From SFLA01 sp045533895 (GTDB lineage Bacteria > Bacillota > Clostridia > Oscillospirales > CAG-382), in NCBI GenBank assembly GCA_045533895.1, contig JAZSIT010000147.1, positions 1 to 43,299 on the forward strand: a stretch of 43,299 nt of DNA. The letters run 5' to 3'. Positions 14,131-22,165 of the stretch are shown here, piece by piece. The notes below the pieces were generated by a model. The model saw only the letters and a list, made by a program, of their open reading frames with translations. It ran no database searches and was not told where the DNA came from. How positions within the stretch are numbered: the stretch's first letter is position 1; each line of letters begins with the position of its first letter. The translations under genes were made by a program, and so were the position numbers.

Positions 14131-16331
14131 TAAATACCTCTTTCGTTACCTCTGGTAACGTCTCTTACATTGGGCACCTTGCGAAGCTGGGACATAATGC
14201 TGTGCAGATGGTCAATATTACTGCACTTGATAACTACGGTAAGCAAGCAGTTACCCAGATTTTCCTTTGCAGACATGGATATTACATCAACCGACATATT
14301 CTTTAACTGCATGGAAACATCGGCAAACAGTGCTGACGAATACTGGGCGTAAACGTTAAGCACAGCCTCAAACTTGCCCGCCTCGCGCTTTTCAACTTGG
14401 GTAGACCAAGAAGCTACCACCCATCTGTCCTTATCCTCAGGCTTTTGAAGACCTGCCTGAGCATTGGGACAATCATATTTGTGTATGGAAACGCCATAAC
14501 CCTTGGTGATAAATCCTATAATACTGTCGCCTGGGAGAGGGTTACAGCACTTCGCGAACTTGACCTCACAGCCGGAAACGCTGTCTATAATTACCGATTG
14601 TGAATTGGTTATTCTGCCGGTAGACGCCGGTTTTTCGGGAACCGGAGTTTCCTCCACAGGTTCCGGAGGGCATACCACACGGGTGAATTCGTCCTTTAAT
14701 TTCGCGGCTATTTTGCTGACAGAAAGTCCGCCGTAACCGATATTATTGTAAAGATCGTCCGGCTCGGGAAGTCCGATACGGGACGCCACGTTGGTAACAA
14801 TCTCGTTTTTCTGCGCTTCGGAATAACTCTTACCGTAGCGCTTAAGCTCGCGGTCAATCTCTGTCTTGCCGACAATTATATTTTCCGCGCGCATTTCTTT
14901 TTTGAAATACTGGCGTATTTTATTTCTCGCTTCGCCGGAACGGACTATCTTCAGCCAATCACGGCTGGGACCTTTTGAAGATGATGATGTTATTACCTCA
15001 ACGATCTGTCCGTTTTCCAAAATGGAATCTATAGGCACGATACTTCCGTTAACGCGGGCGCCCACCATCTTGTTGCCGACAGCAGAGTGAATTGCATAAG
15101 CAAAATCTATGGGAGTGGCGTTGGTGGGAAGGTTTACAACGTCTCCTTTGGGAGTAAAAACGAATATTTCGTCCTCAAAAAGGTCGATTTTGAGAGGACG
15201 GTAAAATTCATCGGGATCATCGGTGTCTTTTTCGGTTTCAAGAAGGGTGCGTATCCACTGAAGTTTTTGGTCAACTATTTCCTTCGTCTGCTCGCCGGAT
15301 TTATATTTCCAGTGCGCGGCAAGACCGTATTCCGCCTCGCGATGCATATCCCATGTGCGTATCTGCACCTCAACGGGAATACCCTCTTTTCCTATAACTG
15401 TGGTATGAAGAGAACGGTAAAGATTTGGCTTCGGTGTAGAGATATAGTCCTTGAACCTGCCGGGAATAAAGTTAAACGCCTCATGGATTATACCGAGAGA
15501 GGTATAACAATCCAGCTCGGTATCAACGATTATGCGAATAGCGTAAAAATCGTAGATTTCCTCAAAGCTTTTACTGCCCGTATACATCTTTTTGTATATG
15601 GAATATATGGACTTGATTCGTCCTTCAAGGCGGTATTTTATATGGTTTTCATCCAATTTCTCGGCAACGAGAGCTTTATAATGTTCCAAAAAGCCCTTGT
15701 TTTCGCCGTAACGCTTATCAACGTCGCTTTCCACTTCATGATAGCCGATAGGATCGAGATAGCGAAGGGCTAACATTTCCAGTTCCTGCTTTATCTTCTG
15801 GATACCCAGACGGTGCGCAAGAGGCGCATAAACGTGCATGGTTTCCAAAGCAACGGAACGCTGTTTTTCCTCGCGGCGCACGTCTAAAGTGCGCATGTTG
15901 TGAAGACGGTCGGCAAGTTTTATGAATATAACGCGCAAATCCTTGCTCATGGCAAGGAACATTTTACGCAAATTTTCTATACTCTCGTCCTGCTTTGTTT
16001 CAAAACGAATGTGAACAAGCTTGGTAACACCGTCCACCAGTTCGGAAACCTCTGTGCCGAACTCCTTTTTTATAACGTTGAGATTTACCTTATCGCCGCA
16101 ATCCTCAACTGTATCGTGAAGAAGGGCGGCGCAGATAGAATCGGTATCAAGCTGAAGGTCAGCAACAATATGAGAAACCGAAACAGGGTGCATAATATAG
16201 GGTTCTCCCGATATACGGGTCTGCCCCTCGTGCATCCTTGCAGCAAATTCGTATGCTTTTGTTATTTTAGCTATATCGTAGCCGCCGCTTTGCTTTAGTT
16301 TTTCAACCAAGCTTTCAAAACTAACAGACAT
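14130..16331 (-). CDS. rel: Bifunctional (p)ppGpp synthetase/hydrolase Rel
   Basis: A 733-residue long RelA/SpoT homologue that makes and degrades (p)ppGpp in response to amino acid starvation. Domains in order: HD hydrolase (about 25-180, with the H-D-x-x-E-D motif HDTVED at 72-77), synthetase (about 220-340, including RIKSIYSIYKKM), TGS (about 385-450, IFVFTPKGDVVNLP), a helical/zinc-binding region with AKCCNPLPGD and HKYDCPNA, and ACT (about 655-733). An intact HD motif indicates an active hydrolase. The start ATG has GGGTG upstream. It sits eight bases after recJ in the cdaA operon. Confidence 0.98.
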   Translation of the reverse strand: MSVSFESLVEKLKQSGGYDIAKITKAYEFAARMHEGQTRISGEPYIMHPVSVSHIVADLQLDTDSICAALLHDTVEDCGDKVNLNVIKKEFGTEVSELVDGVTKLVHIRFETKQDESIENLRKMFLAMSKDLRVIFIKLADRLHNMRTLDVRREEKQRSVALETMHVYAPLAHRLGIQKIKQELEMLALRYLDPIGYHEVESDVDKRYGENKGFLEHYKALVAEKLDENHIKYRLEGRIKSIYSIYKKMYTGSKSFEEIYDFYAIRIIVDTELDCYTSLGIIHEAFNFIPGRFKDYISTPKPNLYRSLHTTVIGKEGIPVEVQIRTWDMHREAEYGLAAHWKYKSGEQTKEIVDQKLQWIRTLLETEKDTDDPDEFYRPLKIDLFEDEIFVFTPKGDVVNLPTNATPIDFAYAIHSAVGNKMVGARVNGSIVPIDSILENGQIVEVITSSSSKGPSRDWLKIVRSGEARNKIRQYFKKEMRAENIIVGKTEIDRELKRYGKSYSEAQKNEIVTNVASRIGLPEPDDLYNNIGYGGLSVSKIAAKLKDEFTRVVCPPEPVEETPVPEKPASTGRITNSQSVIIDSVSGCEVKFAKCCNPLPGDSIIGFITKGYGVSIHKYDCPNAQAGLQKPEDKDRWVVASWSTQVEKREAGKFEAVLNVYAQYSSALFADVSMQLKNMSVDVISMSAKENLGNCLLTVVIKCSNIDHLHSIMSQLRKVPNVRDVTRGNERGI

Positions 16332-16339
16332 TTTTCACC

Positions 16340-18433
16340 CTATACAAGTGCGTGTTTTGCTTTTATTCTGCGAAGCAAAGCAGAATTATCCAAATTGATT
16401 TTTCCGCTGAAGGGCAAAAGCTTTATTCGTATAAGCATCCCGGAAAGATGCTCCACCTCGGCAATACCCTGCTCTTGCAAAACATCGCTTATTATCATTA
16501 TTTTACAGATATTTATATCTTTGCCGGTTTCCTCGTGGATAGACCCCGATATACGTCGTAGAGAAAGAGGCTTGTTTCCGTCGGTATTGCGGCGGAGATA
16601 GCGGAACACTTCTCTGAAATCAATAAGATTGGGCACGCAGGAAGCCGGAATATCCTCTGTGTTGTTTTCATCCACTGCGGCGCGGTATATGCGCAGCATA
16701 CCCTCGTTGTTGGCATCCTCGCTGACAGAAAGCCGCATTCCCTTAACAAGAAGCTGGGGAACGGAATTGCCCATAAATTCATTTATTTCAAGAGTAAACG
16801 CTATATCGCATTTATCACCTTCGCAAAACTGGAAGCTGTCCGCGCTCATACCGAAATATACTGCGGTAACGTCGCTTCTGCTGCCATCGGATACTCTTAT
16901 TTTTATATGCTTTCCGCCGGAAAGAGGTGTAATACCTCTTATTACCGCATCCCGAAGAATAAACACGGGCACGGGGTTGGAAAGACCGAAGGGTTCAAGA
17001 CGCTGAATATCCTCCGCTTGCCTTAAGGTAAGCTCGGGAAAATACGCCTCGCAGTCTATTTCCAAAGGAATGACAAGTTCGTTTTTCTTTATATGTTTTT
17101 CCGCATAAGCGTTAAGACGGGCGGTAAACTCGGGCAGTTTATCACGTGAAATGGAAAGTCCCGCCGCAAGCTCGTGTCCGCCGTATTCAAGAAGCAGGTC
17201 GGAACATTCCGCCAAAGCGTCCATAAGAGAAAAACCTTTTATGCTTCGTCCGCTACCCTTGCCGGTATCCCCGTCAAAGGAAAACAGCACGCTGGGAAGG
17301 GAATATTTTTCGGTAATTCTTGACGCAACAACACCGATAACGCCTTGATGCCATCCATCGGAGGACAGCACGAAAGCGGTTTTATCCGAATGCTGTTCGT
17401 TTATCTGGTTTATTGCCTGATTATATATATCCAATTCGGTGGACTGGCGCTTTTTGTTTATCTCGCAAAGCTCCTCGGCAATACGGGTAGCCTCTTCCTC
17501 GTTATCTGCGAGCAAAAGCTCCACCGCTCTTACGGCGCTGGTAATTCTTCCTGCCGCATTTATACGGGGCGCAAGCACATATCCGATGGTTGACGATGTT
17601 ATCTTTTTAACCTTTTTGCCGTTTTTGTAAACGCCCACCTGCTCCATAAGAGCGCGAAGACCGTGATACTTTGTGTGGGCAAGATTTTCAATACCTATAG
17701 CCGCAATAAGACGGTTTTCACCTACGATAGGCATAACATCGGCAATAGTGCCGATAGCCACTATCTCGCCGTAACGCTTACAGATATCCTCACTGTTTCC
17801 GTGCAACGCGCAGAGAAGCTTGAACACTACCCCTACACCTGCCAGCTTCTTAAAAGGATAACCGCAATCCTCGCGGTGAGGATTTATAACGGCAACGGCA
17901 TCCGGCAGTACCTCGCGGCAGCTGTGATGGTCGGTAATTATCATATCCATACCCAACTGCTTTGCGTATTCTGTCTCTGCAACGGCGGTAATACCGGTAT
18001 CAACGGTTATGAGCAAATCCACCTTGCCCGCAAAACGCTGAATGGCGGCACAGCTTAGTCCGTACCCCTCGTTCATACGCTCGGGAATGAAATAAGTGGT
18101 AGGCACGCCCATAGAGGACAGATATGTATACAGCATGGTCGTGGAGGTAACACCGTCCACGTCGTAATCGCCGTAAATACAGACGCGCTCTTTATTTTGT
18201 ATAGCCTTTTTTATTCGGGCAACAGCCTTGTCCATATCCTTGAGCAGATACGGATCGTAAAAGGACAGCTTGGATATATCGTAAAATTCATCTATTTTTT
18301 CAATAGTATCCAGTCCTCTTGAGCACAACAGCCGTGCAGTAAGCGGCAAAAATCCGGATTCAGAACGCAAAGCGTTTACTGCGGATTTATCGGCGCTGTT
18401 TATGACCCACTTTCTGGAAGTCAATGCCCTCAT
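16340..18433 (-). CDS. recJ: Single-stranded-DNA exonuclease RecJ
   Basis: A 697-residue 5'-3' single-strand exonuclease for recombination and mismatch repair. DHH-family motifs are present: YGDYDVDG (87-94), LITVDTGI and IITDHH (about 150-170), and the DHHA1 region with GGHELAAGLSI. A C-terminal extension beyond the core (about the last 120 residues) is usual in Firmicute RecJ. The start is ambiguous: the ATG at 18431-18433 directly abuts the SD (AGGAG-ATG, no spacer), whereas the TTG at codon 4 (18422-18424) has nine bases from the same GGAG. It is ten bases after cdaR and eight before rel. Confidence 0.97.
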   Translation of the reverse strand: MRALTSRKWVINSADKSAVNALRSESGFLPLTARLLCSRGLDTIEKIDEFYDISKLSFYDPYLLKDMDKAVARIKKAIQNKERVCIYGDYDVDGVTSTTMLYTYLSSMGVPTTYFIPERMNEGYGLSCAAIQRFAGKVDLLITVDTGITAVAETEYAKQLGMDMIITDHHSCREVLPDAVAVINPHREDCGYPFKKLAGVGVVFKLLCALHGNSEDICKRYGEIVAIGTIADVMPIVGENRLIAAIGIENLAHTKYHGLRALMEQVGVYKNGKKVKKITSSTIGYVLAPRINAAGRITSAVRAVELLLADNEEEATRIAEELCEINKKRQSTELDIYNQAINQINEQHSDKTAFVLSSDGWHQGVIGVVASRITEKYSLPSVLFSFDGDTGKGSGRSIKGFSLMDALAECSDLLLEYGGHELAAGLSISRDKLPEFTARLNAYAEKHIKKNELVIPLEIDCEAYFPELTLRQAEDIQRLEPFGLSNPVPVFILRDAVIRGITPLSGGKHIKIRVSDGSRSDVTAVYFGMSADSFQFCEGDKCDIAFTLEINEFMGNSVPQLLVKGMRLSVSEDANNEGMLRIYRAAVDENNTEDIPASCVPNLIDFREVFRYLRRNTDGNKPLSLRRISGSIHEETGKDINICKIMIISDVLQEQGIAEVEHLSGMLIRIKLLPFSGKINLDNSALLRRIKAKHALV

Positions 18434-18443
18434 CTCCTAAAAT

Positions 18444-19715
18444 TTATTTTATAACGATCTTAACGGTATACGCATCCTTGTTGTGAACGAAGACGCCGGA
18501 AATATCATCGGGAACTTCGGTAACCGTAACGGGAACCACCATCTCGCCTGCGGTAAGCTCCCCGAGAAGGGACATATCCACGGTAATTGCAATATCTTCC
18601 TCGGTAAGTTCGTTCAACACATCCTGCAAACCGCGAAGCTGTATTACAACATCCTCAAGCCCTTTGGCATCAAGCCCTTCGGGGATATTGATAAACTCAA
18701 TATTTTCAGAGGATATTACCATTTCGCGCTTGCCCATATCCGGCACAGTGATAAGCACCGTGGCGTACCGGCTTTCGCTTACATTAGTTACTCCCGCAGG
18801 GGGATTTATAAGCAGTTTTATAGGTAAATCAAGATCGGTAGCGGTCTCGTCAATAGAAATAACATACTCACTCACGTTTGCCATCTGCTCTACCGTGCCC
18901 TTAAACCTCACCGTCTCCATATCACAACGGATATCGGCGGTAAGGCTGGAATAAATCCCTCCGGTAAGATTTACCTTAACGGGAATATCCTTTTCCACAT
19001 AAACCGAAACAGACGCAGTAACGGTGCTGTTTTCGATAAAGATATAAGGATTATCTATTTCCTGCTTGTTGATATCCAGCAATTTAACGTCTGCGGAGGC
19101 TTTAACGGAATTAACCAGCTCGCCCAATTCCAAATCAAGATACGCTCCGGAAATTTTTTCCAGCTCATTGGCAGGCCCCCACACGGTAACAGAAGCGGGA
19201 CTGCAGTTAACGGTATCAATATACAGATTTTCGTCCAGCACATAGCTCATTTTGCGGATATTGACCACATACTGCTGGGAAATAAAATTATCAACATAAA
19301 GTCGAATCTCACTTACGGATTGGGAAGCAACGGTTGTTCCGTTAGGAGCGGATATCTGAACGCTGAATTTGTTCATACCGGCCGCCGCAACCGAAGACAG
19401 GTCGATAACCGCAGTAATATCGGAAGCGCGGACCTGATTCACATCGGTACGTTTGCCGACTATAGTAACGTCAACGGTGAGATTGGGCTGTTCAAGAAGA
19501 GTATAGCCGAGGTTTTGCCGCAGCTCCGCTTCACCGGTAACGCCTATTTCGATATTGGTAAAGGTTTTTGAAAAGTCGGGGCTGTCGTAATCTATGGCAA
19601 AAAACCAAAGCACAACAGCACATACCACCGCCAACAAAACCGTAAGAAAAGAAATTATCTTATTCTTGTTTCTGCGGCGGTCGGTATCAGGGGATTTACT
19701 GTTTATTCTGTTCAT
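18444..19715 (-). CDS. cdaR: CdaA regulatory protein CdaR (YbbR-domain)
   Basis: A 423-residue membrane-anchored protein that binds and regulates the diadenylate cyclase CdaA. A single membrane helix (about 21-42) follows a basic N-terminus, and the extracytoplasmic part consists of repeated YbbR domains (about 50-130, 135-220, 230-320 and 330-420) each with beta strands and the recurrent V.V.G pattern. Its start lies 20 bases inside cdaA, so it is translationally coupled. The usual third gene, glmM, does not follow; recJ does. Confidence 0.95.
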   Translation of the reverse strand: MNRINSKSPDTDRRRNKNKIISFLTVLLAVVCAVVLWFFAIDYDSPDFSKTFTNIEIGVTGEAELRQNLGYTLLEQPNLTVDVTIVGKRTDVNQVRASDITAVIDLSSVAAAGMNKFSVQISAPNGTTVASQSVSEIRLYVDNFISQQYVVNIRKMSYVLDENLYIDTVNCSPASVTVWGPANELEKISGAYLDLELGELVNSVKASADVKLLDINKQEIDNPYIFIENSTVTASVSVYVEKDIPVKVNLTGGIYSSLTADIRCDMETVRFKGTVEQMANVSEYVISIDETATDLDLPIKLLINPPAGVTNVSESRYATVLITVPDMGKREMVISSENIEFINIPEGLDAKGLEDVVIQLRGLQDVLNELTEEDIAITVDMSLLGELTAGEMVVPVTVTEVPDDISGVFVHNKDAYTVKIVIK

Positions 19716-20580
19716 TTTCCATATCCCCCTTTTTCTTTTTGGTTATACGTGTAATCTGGCTCTTTACCCTGCTCTTAAGCAGGTTTTCTTTTACTATAAG
19801 CTGTTCTTCAAGATAGGTCTCCAGCTTTTTGCGGGAGAATCCTCTTTGGAGAGCTCCGTCGCAAGCGATGGAGATAACTCCGGTCTCTTCGGAAACAATA
19901 AGTACGATAGCATCGCTGTTTTCGCTCATACCAATACCTGCGCGGTGGCGGGTACCAAGGTCTTTCACTATCTCGCTGTTATCGGACAAGGGCAAAAAGC
20001 ATCCTGCGGCGTGAACACGTCCCTCGCGAAAGATGACAGCACCGTCGTGTAAAGGCGCTTTGTTAAAGAATAAGTTTCCGATAAGGAAAGAGGTAGGTTT
20101 TGCATCTACGACGGTACCGGTACGGATAACGTCGCCCAATTTGGTAGAACGCTCGAAAACCATCAAAGCGCCTGTTTTGGACTGGGAAAGCTGTTCTGCG
20201 GCGATAGCCACCTCGGTTATACACTCGGTATACGTTTTAACCGTTTCGTCATCCATTTTTCCCTTAAAGCTGCGGAGAGATTCGCCGCCCACCTTCTCAA
20301 GAACGCTGCGCAATTCCGGCTGGAAAACAACTACCAGCGCCAGAATACCTACACTGAACAGATTTGAGAGAATAAAGTTAAGAGCGTGCATATCCAGCAC
20401 TTCGCTTACCAGAAGCAGTATCAAAAGCAAAATAATACCGACAGCAAGCTTACCGGCACGGCGTTCCCTTATGAACTTAAATGTATAGTAAAGCAAAAAA
20501 GATACTATTACAATGTCTATTACGTCTATTACCGTAATGTTAAAGAGAGTTTCCTTTACGTAATAAAGAAAGTTACCCAC
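19696..20580 (-). CDS. cdaA: Membrane diadenylate cyclase CdaA
   Basis: A 294-residue enzyme that condenses two ATP into cyclic di-AMP, a messenger for potassium balance and cell wall integrity. Three membrane helices (about 15-32, 42-60 and 65-86) precede the DAC domain. Both catalytic motifs are intact: D179-G180-A181 in PLHDGAVIF and R211-H212-R213 in GTRHRAGIG. The C-terminal tail (about 260-294) is highly basic. It is the first gene of a long run served by the promoter at 20618-20646. Confidence 0.98.
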   Translation of the reverse strand: MGNFLYYVKETLFNITVIDVIDIVIVSFLLYYTFKFIRERRAGKLAVGIILLLILLLVSEVLDMHALNFILSNLFSVGILALVVVFQPELRSVLEKVGGESLRSFKGKMDDETVKTYTECITEVAIAAEQLSQSKTGALMVFERSTKLGDVIRTGTVVDAKPTSFLIGNLFFNKAPLHDGAVIFREGRVHAAGCFLPLSDNSEIVKDLGTRHRAGIGMSENSDAIVLIVSEETGVISIACDGALQRGFSRKKLETYLEEQLIVKENLLKSRVKSQITRITKKKKGDMENEQNKQ

Positions 20581-20617
20581 CTTACTTGCCTCCGTTCAAA
20601 AACTTTTCCCAAATATT

Positions 20618-20646
20618 ATAATACCACAATTAACGCATTATGTCAA
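20618..20646 (-). promoter_or_regulatory. Promoter of the cdaA-to-mazG run, -35 inside rdgB
   Basis: Minus strand TTGACA (20641-20646) and TATTAT (20618-20623), spaced by 17. The -35 falls within the codons for Val-Asp near the C-terminus of RdgB, whose stop codon is at 20630-20632. The transcript would start about 30 bases before the cdaA ATG. Confidence 0.85.
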
Positions 20647-21244
20647 CATTATCGGCGGCAAACACGGAAGCAAAAGTTTTAACTGCTTTGCCTCTGTGGC
20701 TCACCCTATTTTTTGTTTCCATATCCATTTCCGCGAAGGTAAGACCATACTCTTCGTTAAGGAAAACGGGGTCGTAACCAAAGTCGCCGTCACCACGGCA
20801 TTCAAAGATTATTTTGCCTTCGCTGTACTCCTCGCAGTCCAGACGTTTTCCGCCAGGGAACACACAGCAAATATGGCAAACAAAGCGTGCTGTGCGTTTT
20901 TCAAGAGGAACGCCCTCAAGCTCGCGAAGAAGCTTTTCTATGTTGCGGATATCATCAGAATCCGCGCCGGAATAGCGCGCACTCATAACGCCGGGAGCGC
21001 CGTTCAATGCGTCAACAGCAAGCCCCGAATCGTCCGCAACTGCGGGGAGACCGCAGAAATCGCAAACGGTACGCGCTTTAATATATGCGTTTCCCTCAAA
21101 TGTATCGGCATCCTCGATAATATCGCCGGAAAAGCCAACCTCTTTGAGAGTGAGAATTTTAACTTTATCTCCGAAATATCCGTGAAAAAGCTCACGAAGC
21201 TCGGAAACCTTGTGTGCATTGTTGGTAGCAAATACTAAATCCAT
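20630..21244 (-). CDS. rdgB: XTP/dITP diphosphatase (RdgB/HAM1 family)
   Basis: A 204-residue nucleotide pool cleaner that hydrolyses dITP, XTP and related deaminated purine nucleotides. It has the N-terminal FATNNAHKV, DTFEGNAYIKA, ADDSGLAVDALNGAPGVMSARYSG, DFGYDPVF and VSHRGKA blocks, complete for the family. I start it at the ATG at 21242-21244, which gives the family-typical MDLVFATNN; an in-frame GTG three codons upstream would overlap ftsY. The gap to ftsY is one base. Its last codons contain the cdaA promoter -35. Confidence 0.95.
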   Translation of the reverse strand: MDLVFATNNAHKVSELRELFHGYFGDKVKILTLKEVGFSGDIIEDADTFEGNAYIKARTVCDFCGLPAVADDSGLAVDALNGAPGVMSARYSGADSDDIRNIEKLLRELEGVPLEKRTARFVCHICCVFPGGKRLDCEEYSEGKIIFECRGDGDFGYDPVFLNEEYGLTFAEMDMETKNRVSHRGKAVKTFASVFAADNVDIMR

Positions 21245-21245
21245 A

Positions 21246-22154
21246 TTAATCACCGAACATAGCCTTTACAAAATCATCCGGTGAGAAGGGACGGAGATCA
21301 TCCACACCCTCACCTACTCCGATAAATCTTACGGGGATATCCAAAGTATGCTTTATTGCAAGGACAAATCCGCCCTTTGCGGTGCCATCCAGCTTTGTAA
21401 GCACAAGACCCGATATACCTGCGGCTTTTCCGAACTCCTGTGTCTGCATTATAGCGTTCTGACCTGTAGTTGCATCAAGCACGATAAGTGTCTCACGATG
21501 GCAATCGGGAAGCTCTCTGTCAATAACACGATTGATCTTTGCAAGCTCGTCAAGAAGATTCTTCTTGTTATGAAGTCTGCCTGCAGTATCTACTATAAGC
21601 ACGTCTGCCTTTTGTTTGCGGGCGGCGGCAGCCGCGTCAAAAACAACTGCGGCAGGATCGGCGCCCTCGGACTGGCGAATCATCTGTACCCCTGCCCTGT
21701 CTGCCCAGACTCCGAGCTGTTCGATAGCGGCGGCACGGAAGGTATCTGCGGCGGCAAGAATAACCTTCTTACCTTCTGCCTTATACAAAGACGCCAGCTT
21801 ACCGATAGAGGTGGTCTTGCCTGCACCGTTTACACCGATGACAAGTATAACGTTAAGACCGTCCTTTATCTCAAGAGGCTGATATTCGCCGATAGTCTCG
21901 CCCATAATGCGGCGAAGCTCGGTTCTCGCCTTGTCCGCCTCCCAAATGTTTTTGTCTTTAAGGTCGGCACGGAGAGTTTCTACGATATAATCGGAAGTCT
22001 CCACACCTACGTCTGCCATTATAAGCACATCCATAAGTTCATCGTAAAAATCGTCGTCCACCTTTTCGGCAGAGGAAAACAATTTTTCAAGAGGGGTTAT
22101 AAGCGCCGCCTTGGTTTTTGCAAGACCTTGCTTTAATTTATCAAAAAAGCCCAT
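21246..22154 (-). CDS. ftsY: Signal recognition particle receptor FtsY
   Basis: A 302-residue SRP GTPase that docks ribosome-nascent chain complexes at the membrane. It begins with a short amphipathic MGFFDKLKQGLAKTKA helix and lacks the long acidic A domain of E. coli FtsY, as in many Firmicutes. The N domain is followed by the G domain with GVNGAGKTT (107-115), DTFRAAA, DTAGRLHNK and TKLDGTAKGG, and the closing FIGVGEGVDDLRPF. The start has AAAGGAG upstream. The smc-ftsY adjacency (11-base gap) is a conserved Firmicute arrangement. Confidence 0.98.
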   Translation of the reverse strand: MGFFDKLKQGLAKTKAALITPLEKLFSSAEKVDDDFYDELMDVLIMADVGVETSDYIVETLRADLKDKNIWEADKARTELRRIMGETIGEYQPLEIKDGLNVILVIGVNGAGKTTSIGKLASLYKAEGKKVILAAADTFRAAAIEQLGVWADRAGVQMIRQSEGADPAAVVFDAAAAARKQKADVLIVDTAGRLHNKKNLLDELAKINRVIDRELPDCHRETLIVLDATTGQNAIMQTQEFGKAAGISGLVLTKLDGTAKGGFVLAIKHTLDIPVRFIGVGEGVDDLRPFSPDDFVKAMFGD

Positions 22155-22165
22155 TGTTGCTCCTT

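Noticed and set aside
15087..15773. A 228-codon open frame opposite rel
   Set aside because: Antisense to conserved rel domains; no ribosome site and no recognisable protein motif.
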